Positions 17,516 to 27,058 are shown, counted from the stretch's first letter. The stretch is 64,000 bases of DNA from an uncultured Prevotella sp. (GCA_905233985.1 CAJOFA010000004.1:39343-103342); one strand, 5' to 3'. Program-made: numbers and translations. The notes: generated by a model not told the origin, from the letters alone.

Positions 17516-17547
17516 TTTGGTGTTTTCCCCGAGAAATCGTATTTTTG
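17516..17547 (+). promoter_or_regulatory. promoter of the ABC exporter operon
   Basis: TTTG at 17516-17519, a 20-bp spacer and TATTTTTG at 17540-17547, 21 bases before ATG 17569. This supports the shorter start over the frame open from 17455. Confidence 0.75.
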
Positions 17548-17568
17548 CAGACTGTAAGACGACCTAAG

Positions 17569-19368
17569 ATGAATCTGAAGTCCCTGTACCGGCAAATCCG
17601 CCAATACCGCACCGCATCGGTACTCACGCCCGTCTATACGTCACTCGAAGTGATAACAGACGTGCTGATACCCTATGTCACGGCCATGCTCATCGACCGA
17701 GGCATCAATGCCGGCGACATGCAGCAGGTCTATTACTACGGCGCCCTGATGCTAGGCATCGCCCTGCTCAGCATGGTGTTCGGCATCCTCTCGGGCCGCT
17801 CGTCAGCCTACGCCTCCTCGGGCTTTGCCGCCAACCTGCGCTCGGCGATGTACCGCAACATCCAGCAGTTCGCCTTCAGCGACATCGACAAATACGCCAC
17901 CTCGGGACTCATCACCCGCATGACCACCGACGTCAACACCCTGCAGTCAGCCTTTCAGCAGCTGCTCGGCATCAGCTTCCGCGCACCGGCGAAACTCGTC
18001 ATGTCCATCGCCATGTGCATGGTCATCGATGCACGCATGTCCCTCATCTTCATCGGCGCCCTCCTCGTGCTCAGCGTCTCCCTCTACCACATCATCGTCC
18101 GCGTGGCACGCATGTTCCAGCAGGTCTATGTCGAGTACGACAACCTCAACCAGAGCGTGCAGGAGAACGTCGCCGCCATCCGCGTCGTCAAGGCCTTTGT
18201 GCGTGAGGACTTCGAGAACGTCAAGTTTGCCAGGGCAGCCGAGGGACTCTATAAGATGTATGTCAAGGCCGAGGGACTGATGGCACTCAACCACCCCATC
18301 ATGAACTTCGTCATGTACGGCTGCATCATCGCCCTGTCGTGGTTCGGAGCTCACTACATCGTCAGCGGCACGCTGACCACCGGCGAACTCACGTCGCTGT
18401 TCACCTATGTCACCTCCATCCTCATGTCGCTGATGATGCTCTCCATGGTGTTCGTCATGCTCACCCAGAGCGCCGCCTCCGCTCGCCGCGTGGCAGAGAT
18501 CATCGACGAAGTGCCCGACATCGTCAACCCCGAGAACCCCATGACCACCGTCCCCGACGGCAGCATCGAGTTCAAGGGAGTGCGCTTTGACTATAAAGCC
18601 CCCTCCGACCCCTCCCAGGGGAGAGAGACGGGGGCAAGTGGCGAGGTGCGAGCCCTTCCTACCTCTAAGAAGTCAGCCCTCTACAATGTGACGTTCCGCA
18701 TCGAGAGCGGCGAGACCGTCGGCGTCATCGGCGGCACAGGCAGCGGCAAGTCGTCGCTCGTCAGCCTCATCAGCCGGCTCTACGACCCGACACAGGGCGA
18801 GATACACGTCGGCGGACGAGACATCCGCACCTACGACCTCACCACCCTGCGCACCGCCGTCAGCGTCGTGCTGCAGCAGAATATTCTCTTTAGCGGTACC
18901 ATCCTCGACAACCTGCGCTGGGGCAAGGCTGACGCCACCCTCGACGAGTGCCGTCATGCCTGCGAGCTCGCCTGTGCCGATGAGTTCATCAGTCAGATGC
19001 CTGAGGGCTACAACACGCGCATCGAACAAGGCGGCACCAACGTCAGCGGCGGACAGAAGCAGCGCCTCTGCATTGCCCGAGCCCTACTTAGGCAGCCGCA
19101 GATACTCGTCCTCGACGATTCCACATCGGCGTGCGACACCGCCACCGACGCACTCATCCGCAAGGCCCTGCACACCCGACTGCCCGAGATGACCAAGCTC
19201 ATCATCGCCCAGCGCATCCTCAGCGTCAAGGACTGCGACCGCATCATCGTCATGGACAACGGAGTCGTCACTGGCTTCGACACCCACGAGAACCTATTGA
19301 AGACCAACCCACTCTATCAGGAAATCTATGCAATACAAAACGAGGACGTCGGCGATTTCGATGCCTAA
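17569..19368 (+). CDS. ABC exporter half-transporter with degenerate nucleotide site
   Basis: This 599-residue exporter subunit has six transmembrane helices in residues 15-330, then an ATPase domain. Walker A (GGTGSGKSS) and signature NVSGGQKQR are normal. The Walker B catalytic Glu is Asp (D517 in LVLDDSTSA), and the H-loop His is Gln (Q548 in IIAQRI). That is the typical degenerate-site partner of heterodimeric exporters. An unusual insert around residues 345-370, rich in Ser, Gly and Arg, is encoded by a stuttering DNA word. The next gene overlaps by 8 bases, so the pair makes a heterodimer. The substrate (drug, lipid or peptide) cannot be told from sequence. Confidence 0.9.
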   Translation: MNLKSLYRQIRQYRTASVLTPVYTSLEVITDVLIPYVTAMLIDRGINAGDMQQVYYYGALMLGIALLSMVFGILSGRSSAYASSGFAANLRSAMYRNIQQFAFSDIDKYATSGLITRMTTDVNTLQSAFQQLLGISFRAPAKLVMSIAMCMVIDARMSLIFIGALLVLSVSLYHIIVRVARMFQQVYVEYDNLNQSVQENVAAIRVVKAFVREDFENVKFARAAEGLYKMYVKAEGLMALNHPIMNFVMYGCIIALSWFGAHYIVSGTLTTGELTSLFTYVTSILMSLMMLSMVFVMLTQSAASARRVAEIIDEVPDIVNPENPMTTVPDGSIEFKGVRFDYKAPSDPSQGRETGASGEVRALPTSKKSALYNVTFRIESGETVGVIGGTGSGKSSLVSLISRLYDPTQGEIHVGGRDIRTYDLTTLRTAVSVVLQQNILFSGTILDNLRWGKADATLDECRHACELACADEFISQMPEGYNTRIEQGGTNVSGGQKQRLCIARALLRQPQILVLDDSTSACDTATDALIRKALHTRLPEMTKLIIAQRILSVKDCDRIIVMDNGVVTGFDTHENLLKTNPLYQEIYAIQNEDVGDFDA

Positions 19369-21169
19369 GGGAGAAGTGAAGCGCGACGTGCTGCTGCGCA
19401 TGCTACGCTTTGTCTGGCAACATTTCCGTTGGCAGCTGCTCATCGTGCTGGCATGTGTCGTTGTCAGCAGCCTTACCTCGTTGGTGTCGTCGCTTTTCAC
19501 CCGCACCCTCATCGACGACTATATCGTCCCCCTGACGCAGGCCGACAACCCCGAATATGCCACGCTGTCACAGGCCCTCTTCAAACTCGCTCTCGTGCTG
19601 TTCCTCGGCACCGTGTGCAGCTATGCCTACAACCGCCTTATGATCAGCATCTCGCAGGGCACTATGCTCCGGCTGCGCAAAAGCATCTTCGAGCGCATGG
19701 AACATCTGTCGCTGAGCTATTTCGACCAGCGCTCCCACGGCGACATGATGTCCGTCTATACCAACGACGTCGATTCCCTGCGGCAGATGATATCCACCTC
19801 GCTGGCACAAGTCTTCTCGTCCGTCATCACCATCGTCGCCACCTTCTCGTCTATGATTGTGCTCAGCGTGCCGCTGACGCTCGTTTCCGTCATTATGGCA
19901 GTCATCATGATATTCACCACCTCACGCCTGGGCAAGGTCTCACGCCGCCATTTCCGCACACAGCAGCAGAACATCGCCCGCGTCAACGGCTTCATCGAGG
20001 AGATGATGACCGGCCAGAGGGTCGTCAAGGTCTTCTGCCACGAGCAGCAGGCCATCCGTGACTTCGAGACCATCAACGAGCAGCTACGCTTGTCGGCCTA
20101 CAACGCCAACAAAACCGCCAGCATGGTCATGCCCATCAATGCCAACCTCGGCAACCTCGGCTTCGTCCTCATCGCCGTCGTCGGCGCCGCCCTCGCACTC
20201 GGCACCTTCAGTCCCTCATCCTCCTCATTCTTCCTTCCATCGTCCACCGTCCTTACCCTCGGCACCATTGTCGCCTTCCTCCAGTTGCATAAAGGCTTCA
20301 CACGTCCCGTCACTCAGGTGTCGCAACAAATCAACAGCGTCCTCAACGCCAGCGTCGGCGCTGAGCGCGTCTTCACCCTCATGGATGCCGATCCCGAGGT
20401 AGATGAAGGAACGACAACTATGGAAGGTGGAAAGGGCGACGTTGATTTCCGACACGTCGATTTCGGCTATACCCCCGAAAAACAGATTCTCTTCGACATT
20501 GATATTAACACCAACCCAGGACAGAAGATTGCCCTTGTGGGTGGCACGGGAGCTGGCAAGACCACCCTCATCAACCTCATCTGCCGCTTCTACGACGTGC
20601 AGGGCGGCAAACTCTTCTACGACGACATCCCTATTACCGACATCACCAAATCCTCCCTGCGTCGCAGTATGAGCATCGTGCTGCAAGAGACACACCTCTT
20701 CACCGGCACCGTCATCGACAACATTCGCTATGGGCGTCTCAACGCCACCGACGAAGAGTGTTATGAGGCCGCCCGACTAGTGGGCGCCGACAATTTCATC
20801 CGCCGCCTGCCGCGAGGCTATCAGACGCTATTGAAGGGTGACGGCGGCAACCTCTCGCAGGGAGAGCGCCAGCTGCTCGCCATCTGTCGTGCCGCCATTG
20901 CCAACCCGCCCGTCCTCATCCTCGACGAGGCCACCAGCAGCATCGACACGCGTACCGAGCGCCTCGTGCAGCAGGGCATGGACACCCTCATGCAGGGTCG
21001 CACCACCTTTGTCATCGCCCACCGCCTCTCCACCATCCGTAATGCCGACCAGATTATCGTCATGGACCACGGCCGCATCATCGAACACGGCACCCATGCC
21101 GAGCTCCTCGCCCTCGGCGGACGCTACTACCAGCTCTACACAGGACACGAAAAGAAAAAGAAGGGATAA
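19361..21169 (+). CDS. ABC exporter half-transporter, catalytic partner
   Basis: This 602-residue partner subunit has its own six-helix membrane domain and an ATPase with Walker A GGTGAGKTT, signature NLSQGERQ, Walker B LILDEATSS with the catalytic Glu, and H-loop IAHRLSTI. Its canonical Walker B/H-loop with the partner's SGGQ makes the consensus site, while its own SQGE signature faces the degenerate site. The chosen ATG at 19361 overlaps the stop of the first subunit by 8 bases, a coupling signal. A Ser/Pro-rich insert around residues 285-300 has stuttered DNA (CCTCATCCTCCTCATTCTT). Together the two form an asymmetric exporter of the TM287/288 kind. Confidence 0.92.
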   Translation: MPKGEVKRDVLLRMLRFVWQHFRWQLLIVLACVVVSSLTSLVSSLFTRTLIDDYIVPLTQADNPEYATLSQALFKLALVLFLGTVCSYAYNRLMISISQGTMLRLRKSIFERMEHLSLSYFDQRSHGDMMSVYTNDVDSLRQMISTSLAQVFSSVITIVATFSSMIVLSVPLTLVSVIMAVIMIFTTSRLGKVSRRHFRTQQQNIARVNGFIEEMMTGQRVVKVFCHEQQAIRDFETINEQLRLSAYNANKTASMVMPINANLGNLGFVLIAVVGAALALGTFSPSSSSFFLPSSTVLTLGTIVAFLQLHKGFTRPVTQVSQQINSVLNASVGAERVFTLMDADPEVDEGTTTMEGGKGDVDFRHVDFGYTPEKQILFDIDINTNPGQKIALVGGTGAGKTTLINLICRFYDVQGGKLFYDDIPITDITKSSLRRSMSIVLQETHLFTGTVIDNIRYGRLNATDEECYEAARLVGADNFIRRLPRGYQTLLKGDGGNLSQGERQLLAICRAAIANPPVLILDEATSSIDTRTERLVQQGMDTLMQGRTTFVIAHRLSTIRNADQIIVMDHGRIIEHGTHAELLALGGRYYQLYTGHEKKKKG

Positions 21170-21184
21170 AAAAAAAAGTATTAA

Positions 21185-21216
21185 TTTGGAAGTATCGTAA
21201 ATAATGTCTATCTTTG
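21185..21216 (+). promoter_or_regulatory. promoter of the D-2-hydroxyacid dehydrogenase
   Basis: TTTG at 21185-21188, a 20-bp spacer and TATCTTTG at 21209-21216, 10 bases before the ATG at 21227. It lies directly after an A-run following the exporter stop. Confidence 0.8.
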
Positions 21217-21226
21217 CAGCATTGTT

Positions 21227-22177
21227 ATGAAGATAGTAATACTTGACGGCTATACAGCTAATCCCGGCGATTTGTCGTGGAAGGAGCTTGAGAAACTGGG
21301 AGAGGTGAAGGTTTATGACCGTACCATGCCCAGTGAGACGTTGGCAAGAGTTGCCGATGCAGATATTGTGCTGACCAATAAGGTCGTCATCAGCAGGGAG
21401 ACGATGGCTCAGCTGCCACAAATGAGGTATATCGGTGTGCTGGCGACGGGCTACAACGTGGTGGATGTTGAGGCGGCTCATGAACGGGGCATCATCGTCA
21501 CCAACGTACCGGCGTATAGCACGGAGAGTGTGGCGCAGATGGTTTTTGCACACCTGCTGACGGTAACGAACCGTACGGAGCACTATGCCATTCAAAATCG
21601 CAGTGGCCGCTGGACGAAGAACCCTGACTTCTGCTATTGGGACTTTCCGCACATGGAACTGGCAGGTAAGACGTTCGGCATCATAGGATTAGGACATATC
21701 GGACAGCGTGTCGCCCAGATAGCACTTGCTTTTGGCATGAAGGTGAAGGCTCTGACCAGTAAGGCCGCAGAAGCCCTGCCTGCCGGTATTGAAAAGGCAT
21801 CGCTTGAAGAACTGCTGTCAACAGCGGATGTGCTTTCGCTACATTGTCCGCTGTCAGAGAATACGTGCCATCTGATCAATGCCGATACGCTGCGACAGAT
21901 GAAGCCCACGGCTATTCTTATCAACACAGGACGTGGCCCACTGGTTGATGACCAAGCGGTAGCTGATGCTCTTGAAGAGGAACGGCTCGCTGCCTTTTGT
22001 GCCGACGTGCTTACGGAGGAGCCGCCAAAGACAGATAATCAGCTACTGAAACAGCCCAACGCATTTTTCACACCTCATATCGCCTGGGCTTCAAAAGAAG
22101 CACGTATCCGGTTGCTACAAGTCGCTACGGACAACGTGCGGGCATTCCTGAGCGGTAACCCCATCAATGTTGTTTAG
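21227..22177 (+). CDS. D-2-hydroxyacid dehydrogenase (glycerate dehydrogenase-like)
   Basis: This 316-residue NAD(P)-dependent dehydrogenase carries the GLGHIGQRVA dinucleotide-binding loop at about residues 152-161. The catalytic Arg is in INTGRGP (near 235), the Glu in the DVLTEEPP region (265) and the His in TPHIAWAS (285). The family reduces 2-keto acids such as hydroxypyruvate to D-2-hydroxyacids. Bacteroides members are often annotated as glycerate dehydrogenase (hprA), which I consider likely but not proven. It is a single gene with its own promoter. Its 3' end overlaps the convergent EEP gene by 63 bases. Confidence 0.9.
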   Translation: MKIVILDGYTANPGDLSWKELEKLGEVKVYDRTMPSETLARVADADIVLTNKVVISRETMAQLPQMRYIGVLATGYNVVDVEAAHERGIIVTNVPAYSTESVAQMVFAHLLTVTNRTEHYAIQNRSGRWTKNPDFCYWDFPHMELAGKTFGIIGLGHIGQRVAQIALAFGMKVKALTSKAAEALPAGIEKASLEELLSTADVLSLHCPLSENTCHLINADTLRQMKPTAILINTGRGPLVDDQAVADALEEERLAAFCADVLTEEPPKTDNQLLKQPNAFFTPHIAWASKEARIRLLQVATDNVRAFLSGNPINVV

Positions 22178-23215
22178 TATGTTTTCTTCGGCAGCTAAGC
22201 GGAAGCGCACGACAAGGGGCAGGTGGTCGCTGTATCCCGGTTGGTAGCGATAGCCCTGATAGGTGCGCCGTGGACGCCGCGCGGCATATTTAGTATCTTC
22301 CTCCATGAGAAACGGCGCATCATTGACATAGCAGGTATCAACGGATGCGGCCAGGGACGGTGTGGCAAACACATGGTCGAGACTTCCCCAAAAGCCCTGA
22401 AAGCAATAGGTGCCCTCGGCACCATGCGTGCCACGTGCCGAGCGCGACACCTCGGTAAGCCCCGACTGTTCGAGAAAGGCCAGCGAAGCATCGTCGGTGT
22501 AGTCGTTGAAGTCGCCTGCCACGATGACTGATGCCTGGGGACTAACGGCCCGCAGGGAATCGACGGACTGCATGAGCCGGCGGGCCACATGCATACGATA
22601 GGGACGTGTCAGCTGCTCGCCACCATAACGGCTGGGGGCATGGACGACGAAGATGTGGAGCGTGTCACCCGTCTGGATGCGTCCTGACACATATAATATA
22701 TCACGCGTGGGACGCATATTGGGCAACGGCGTGATGCGGATGGGATGATGGCTGACGGGTGCAAAAGAGAACGGCTGATACAACAGGGCAACGTCAAGGC
22801 CACGCTCATCGGGCGAAGAGGTGACGATATACTCATAACCGGCACGCCGTAACAGCGAGCGACGGATAAGGTCGAACACGACGCTGTCGTTCTCCACCTC
22901 ACAGAGTGCGACAAGGTCGGGCAACTGGTAGCTGACGGTATCGGGCGTACAGCTGAGGATTTCACGTCCGATGTTGTTGAGCTTACGCCAATAGCGCTGC
23001 GGCGTCCACTTACGACCCGACTCTGGCAAAAACTCATAGTCCTGCTTCAGCGAGTCATGCACGCAGTCAAAGAGGTTCTCGCAGTTCAGTTCAACGAGGG
23101 TGAAGTGCTGGGCATTGATATATGAAAAATGATTTGCTGCCGCACTCCATAGCAAACACACCATCAACAGGGTGCGCCGAATGACAAGTGCGGCAGCAAA
23201 TTCATGATTCTTCAT
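22115..23215 (-). CDS. exported endonuclease/exonuclease/phosphatase-fold protein
   Basis: This 366-residue protein has a signal peptide (hydrophobic from LVIRRTLLMVCLL) and an EEP domain with LNCENLF at the start, LVALCEVEN, VAGDFNDY in the middle and GYSDHLPLVVRF at the end. These carry the Asn, Glu, Asp and His residues of the family. EEP enzymes cleave phosphodiester or phosphoester bonds; the substrate is unknown. The start codon abuts the stop of the POT transporter gene, so the two form an operon. The signal peptide region contains a 15-bp inverted repeat (23132-23146 with 23187-23201) of a mobile-looking element. The 3' end overlaps the dehydrogenase gene. Confidence 0.85.
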   Translation of the reverse strand: MKNHEFAAALVIRRTLLMVCLLWSAAANHFSYINAQHFTLVELNCENLFDCVHDSLKQDYEFLPESGRKWTPQRYWRKLNNIGREILSCTPDTVSYQLPDLVALCEVENDSVVFDLIRRSLLRRAGYEYIVTSSPDERGLDVALLYQPFSFAPVSHHPIRITPLPNMRPTRDILYVSGRIQTGDTLHIFVVHAPSRYGGEQLTRPYRMHVARRLMQSVDSLRAVSPQASVIVAGDFNDYTDDASLAFLEQSGLTEVSRSARGTHGAEGTYCFQGFWGSLDHVFATPSLAASVDTCYVNDAPFLMEEDTKYAARRPRRTYQGYRYQPGYSDHLPLVVRFRLAAEENILNNIDGVTAQECPHVVRSDL

Positions 23216-23220
23216 TTATT
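23115..23220. repeat. inverted-repeat element inside the EEP signal peptide region
   Basis: A perfect 15-bp inverted repeat, ATTTGCTGCCGCACT at 23132-23146 and its complement at 23187-23201, lies 40 bases apart, flanked by AAAAATGA and TTCATGATTCTTCA stutter words. A third copy (ATTTGCTGCTGCAC) lies at 27093-27106 next to another stutter. The layout is that of a MITE-like miniature element that became part of the coding sequence. Confidence 0.7.
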
Positions 23221-24775
23221 TCGTCACTCTTTCGAGCCAGCTGACCATGCCGTACATGATACCCATGGAGATGATGCAGACGGCAAAGAACACGGCCCAG
23301 CAAATCCAGATGGGCCACTGGTTATACATCAACGGACCAATCCAGAGCAGACCATTACCCACTGCCGTTGCTCCAAGCCACAAACCCTGACAGAGTCCCT
23401 GCAGGTTCTTGGGGGCTACCTTCGACACGAAGGAGAGACCAAGGGGTGAGATGAACAGCTCGGCTACGGTCATGAAGAAATAGTAGATAATGAGCACCCA
23501 CGCACCTGATTTCATGCCTGCGGCAACATTGGTGTCAAGTGCCGTGAAAGCTTCTGCCGAGGGGTATGACTGCATGTAGCAGAATGCCGTCATAAAGAGG
23601 TAGGCAATACCTGCGATGCCCATACCGTAGGCTATCTTTCGGGGTGTGGAGATGGCCCGACCTGAACGCTCCAGGCTCGTGAATATCAGCATGATTATCG
23701 GGGTGAGCACAATCACGAAGAAGGGATTGACAGCCTGCCAAATCTCAGGTGGGAAGATGGAGGTGTTGACGAAGTCGCGTGCAAAGAGTGACATCGATGT
23801 TCCGTTCTGATGGAACGACCACCAGAAGAACACGGCAATGCCCAGCACGGCAAACAGGGCATACATGCGCTGCTTAATTTCAGTTGCCATTGCCTTCTTC
23901 TCTTCTTCCGTGTAGTTCTCGGACACAACAGCCTCTTTCTTGCCCGGCGTCGGGAACTTCTTACGCGAGAAGACGAAGATGAGCAGCGAAATCAGCATGG
24001 CCACCACCGAGGCGATGAACGAGAAGTGGATTCCTGTATTGAAAATGTCGAGGTACTGTGAGCAGAAGGCCGAGAGGTCGGATGCGTTGCCTCCCACCTT
24101 CGTGACCAGCTCGTTGAGGTTTTGCAGGGCATCAGCCGAAATGGAGGCTCCCTCGTTGATGTACTTATGACAGAGGGCGGGCAGCGAGGCGTTGTATTCG
24201 AGTCCGTTGGCCTTCAGCCACCAGCCACGCAGCAGGGGTGCCACGAAGGGGGCAATGAGTCCGCCGATGTTGATAAACACATAGAAGATCTGGAAGCCTG
24301 AGTCGCGCTTGCCCTTGGCCTTTCGCAAAGCCTCTTCGCCTTTCTTGGCTGCCTCGGCCTCGAAGTTGTCGTACATCTGTCCGACGATAGCCTGCAGGTT
24401 GCCTTTGAACAGACCGTTGCCAAAGGCTATCAGGAACAATGCCAGACAGGTGAGGGGCAACAGCCACGAGATGTTGTTAGACGTTGCGAGAATGGGCACG
24501 GACAGGATGACATAGCCCAATGCCATGACGATGAGTCCCGTCATGATGGTGCCTTTGTAGTTTTGCGAACGGTCGGCAATGATACCACCTACGAGGCTCA
24601 AGACATAGATGCCTGCATAGAAACAGGAATAGATGATACCACTGGTTTCGTCGGACAATCCGAACTTGGAACAGAGGAACAGCACCAGCACGGCATTCAT
24701 AATGTAGTAGCCGAAGCGCTCTCCCATGTTGCTGAGGGCCGCATGGAGCAGACCTTTTGGATGACTATTGAACAT
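23216..24775 (-). CDS. POT/PTR family oligopeptide transporter
   Basis: This 519-residue inner membrane protein of the major facilitator superfamily has about 12-14 hydrophobic segments. It begins with SNMGERFGYYIM, the family's ExxERFxYY-like motif, although the first Glu of the usual motif is absent. POT proteins import di- and tripeptides with protons. A charged central loop (residues 120-145, EEALRKAKG) and an extended periplasmic insertion (residues 170-230) are present. It is the first gene of an operon with the EEP hydrolase. No upstream promoter of the strict consensus form is seen in the 40-base gap to 24,819. The substrate range is inferred only from the family. Confidence 0.88.
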   Translation of the reverse strand: MFNSHPKGLLHAALSNMGERFGYYIMNAVLVLFLCSKFGLSDETSGIIYSCFYAGIYVLSLVGGIIADRSQNYKGTIMTGLIVMALGYVILSVPILATSNNISWLLPLTCLALFLIAFGNGLFKGNLQAIVGQMYDNFEAEAAKKGEEALRKAKGKRDSGFQIFYVFINIGGLIAPFVAPLLRGWWLKANGLEYNASLPALCHKYINEGASISADALQNLNELVTKVGGNASDLSAFCSQYLDIFNTGIHFSFIASVVAMLISLLIFVFSRKKFPTPGKKEAVVSENYTEEEKKAMATEIKQRMYALFAVLGIAVFFWWSFHQNGTSMSLFARDFVNTSIFPPEIWQAVNPFFVIVLTPIIMLIFTSLERSGRAISTPRKIAYGMGIAGIAYLFMTAFCYMQSYPSAEAFTALDTNVAAGMKSGAWVLIIYYFFMTVAELFISPLGLSFVSKVAPKNLQGLCQGLWLGATAVGNGLLWIGPLMYNQWPIWICWAVFFAVCIISMGIMYGMVSWLERVTK

Positions 24776-24818
24776 AATTATCTGAGTTTTTGAGTTTATT
24801 AGTTACTAAGTGATGGGG

Positions 24819-25586
24819 TTATTTGATTTTATCGTTCTTGGTGGTGGCAAGGTCGAAGAGGTAGCTGAGCTTGATGACGACGTTGCCGAAGTTGGACTTC
24901 CCGAAGTAGTCGCTCTTGGAGTTGCCGTAGATGTTGCCAAGGCCGTAGTAGTAGCGTCCCTCCAGCATGAAGTGCCCAACCTTAGGAATGGAGTATTCCA
25001 ACCCGATGCCTGCTACGATGCCGTAGTCGAACTTCTTTTGAACGGCCATCGTGTCCTGTGCAATGATTTGCGAGGAGCGGTCGGTCATGTTACGCTGGGC
25101 GAAGTCGAAATTGCTCTTGGTGCTCTCGCTGAGATAGAACCCTACCTGCGGACCTGCCTGGATGAAGAACTGGGCTCCACGACGCTCACGCCCCCACCCT
25201 AACCGTGCCAACAGGGGTATCTGCACATAGTTGATGTTGCGCTGATACTCTTCTGCCAATCCCGTGGTGGCGTTGATGACAGGGTTGTCCTTGCTGTCAC
25301 GGATGTTCTCCTTCCATCCGAGCTGCGCATAGTTGATCTCGCCGACGATGGAGCAGATGCTGGAAAAATATTTCTCGGTAGTATAACGGAAGGTAACGCC
25401 GCCTGTCAGTCCGCCATGCATATTCTGGGGGACCGTAGGTGTGAAGCCGATGTTGCTCATCACATAACCGGCACTAAAACCGACGGCGAACTCGTCACGA
25501 TGCTCACCTATCTGAGCCGACGCACAGAAAGGGAAACACACCGACACCAGCGCATATAAGAATATCGACTTCAAACGTTCCTTCAT
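24819..25586 (-). CDS. outer membrane beta-barrel (PorT-like) protein
   Basis: This 255-residue protein has a signal peptide ending near CASAQ and an outer-membrane beta-barrel domain of the PorT type. Alternating hydrophobic strands end in aromatic residues (VGFSAGYVMSN, VTFRYTTEKYFS, MLEGRYYYGLG), and the last strand reads FGNVVIKLSYLFDL. PorT in Porphyromonas belongs to type IX secretion, but this broad family has many members and no such role is claimed here. It lies 28 bases downstream of the LysM-binding-protein gene, probably in the same transcript. The short gap has a stuttered CGCTCATCGCTAAACGC word. Confidence 0.78.
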   Translation of the reverse strand: MKERLKSIFLYALVSVCFPFCASAQIGEHRDEFAVGFSAGYVMSNIGFTPTVPQNMHGGLTGGVTFRYTTEKYFSSICSIVGEINYAQLGWKENIRDSKDNPVINATTGLAEEYQRNINYVQIPLLARLGWGRERRGAQFFIQAGPQVGFYLSESTKSNFDFAQRNMTDRSSQIIAQDTMAVQKKFDYGIVAGIGLEYSIPKVGHFMLEGRYYYGLGNIYGNSKSDYFGKSNFGNVVIKLSYLFDLATTKNDKIK

Positions 25587-25614
25587 GTCACTCTACGCTC
25601 ATCGCTAAACGCTA

Positions 25615-27018
25615 TCAATACCTAATAATTTCCACATGATGATCCTTGGTATAATGGACTATCATCAACTGGCGGTTCTGATGGCCTCCGTCACCCAACT
25701 GCTCGAAGACAAGCGGGGTCTGTATGGCAGGATAGCCCACCATGCCGGGACTACCGTTGAAATGGGTGCCGTACATGCTCATGCCCTTAATGAAATAGTA
25801 GGCATGGTCGAAGCCGGTGATGGCAAAGTGCGGCAGGGTGTTCATCATGTCGGCATGGAAGTTCCAGCGATATTTCTGCTCAATACGCTTCGTACGTGGA
25901 GAGGCCTCGTCATAATAGAATGCCGTAGGAATGTGTACGTCGAACTTATAGAATGACTCCAGATTCTTCTTGGCGTAGAGCATCCACTCGGTATAGCCAA
26001 AGAGAGAGATGTCGAGGTTGGGATGATCAAGCAGCATGGAGTTGAGCTTGGAGATAGCTGCACCAAACTCATGCTGTTTCTCGGTGTTCAGCACGACGAT
26101 GTTACGTCCAGTCTCCGTGAAACTCTCGAAGAAGCGCTGGTCGGACGACTTCAGATTGGTAATCTTGTAATCGGAATTGTTTGCGTCAAGACGCTTGCGG
26201 ATTTTACTGGTGAACATGCCCTTACGACTGGTTGAGTCGTTGCAGTCGATGATGACCACATGTTCCGTGCCAAAGCGTTTCATGAAGTGCTCTGCACTCT
26301 GCTCACAGAACTCACCCGGCGTCTGATAAACCTGATAGAGGTAGGGGTTCGTGTCCAGCTCGGGGGTATTGATGGAGAACGGGATGAGCACCTTAATCTG
26401 GTGCTTGCGGACAAAATCGCTGAGGGGCTTCATCATCTTGGAATAGAGGGGACCGATGATGAGGTCGAGCTTCTCGGCATCCTCCTTGAGGAAGGTACGG
26501 ATGTCTGTATTCTCTGCCACGTTCCAGGCATGGATGTCCACAGAGATACCGTTCTGCCGCAGGCTGTCGCATGCCATCAGCACGCCACGATAGTACTCCA
26601 GCATACGCTGTCCGTCACCGTTGATCTTGTGCAGGGGCAGCATCACGCCAACTCGCACCTCACGGTTTCTGATATCTACGTTACTTGCCGCACGCTGCCC
26701 AGGATTAGTCTCGGGCTTGGTCACGTCCGTAGGTTTCGGCGAGGGCTTCGACGTGGTAGTCGTATCTGCAGGAATGCCCGAAGGGAAAGGAATACAGACG
26801 AACTCACCTTTCTTCAGTACATAGTCGGGGGTGGCCATCTCGGGGTTCGCCTTGACAAGGTCATCAACAGTAATACCATAATCACGGGCAATACTGTAAA
26901 TCGTCTCGCCACGCTTCACCTTATGCATGTCGCGCCACTGCGGCGTCTGCGCCGACATATTTTCTGCCGTCAGAAGCAAGGCCAGAGCCAGCACGAAATA
27001 TCCGATTATTCGTTTCAT
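25615..27018 (-). CDS. LysM-domain protein fused to a periplasmic binding protein fold
   Basis: This 467-residue exported protein begins with a signal peptide and a LysM domain (about residues 32-75, KRGETIYSIARDYGITVDDLVKAN, split here into its YSIARDYG and VDDLVKAN parts). A Pro/Thr-rich linker follows, then a substrate-binding-protein-like fold (VRVGVMLPLHKINGDG, then LIIGPLYSKMMKPL and VVLNTEKQHEFG). LysM binds peptidoglycan and the second half resembles branched-chain amino acid binding proteins, although no ABC permease is adjacent. It probably sits on the cell wall as a sensor or scaffold. Family members are common in Bacteroidetes. The promoter -7 lies at 27048-27055. Confidence 0.82.
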   Translation of the reverse strand: MKRIIGYFVLALALLLTAENMSAQTPQWRDMHKVKRGETIYSIARDYGITVDDLVKANPEMATPDYVLKKGEFVCIPFPSGIPADTTTTSKPSPKPTDVTKPETNPGQRAASNVDIRNREVRVGVMLPLHKINGDGQRMLEYYRGVLMACDSLRQNGISVDIHAWNVAENTDIRTFLKEDAEKLDLIIGPLYSKMMKPLSDFVRKHQIKVLIPFSINTPELDTNPYLYQVYQTPGEFCEQSAEHFMKRFGTEHVVIIDCNDSTSRKGMFTSKIRKRLDANNSDYKITNLKSSDQRFFESFTETGRNIVVLNTEKQHEFGAAISKLNSMLLDHPNLDISLFGYTEWMLYAKKNLESFYKFDVHIPTAFYYDEASPRTKRIEQKYRWNFHADMMNTLPHFAITGFDHAYYFIKGMSMYGTHFNGSPGMVGYPAIQTPLVFEQLGDGGHQNRQLMIVHYTKDHHVEIIRY

Positions 27019-27047
27019 GTCTATCTCATTTTTTGAATTTTCCGTGG

Positions 27048-27055
27048 CAAAATTA
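27048..27055 (-). promoter_or_regulatory. -7 element of the LysM gene promoter
   Basis: TAATTTTG on the minus strand fits TAnnTTTG and lies 30 bases before the start codon. No clean -33 box is seen. Confidence 0.5.
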
Positions 27056-27058
27056 CAA

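Noticed and set aside
24819..25586. type IX secretion component PorT
   Set aside because: Only the broad barrel family is supported; no other por genes are nearby.
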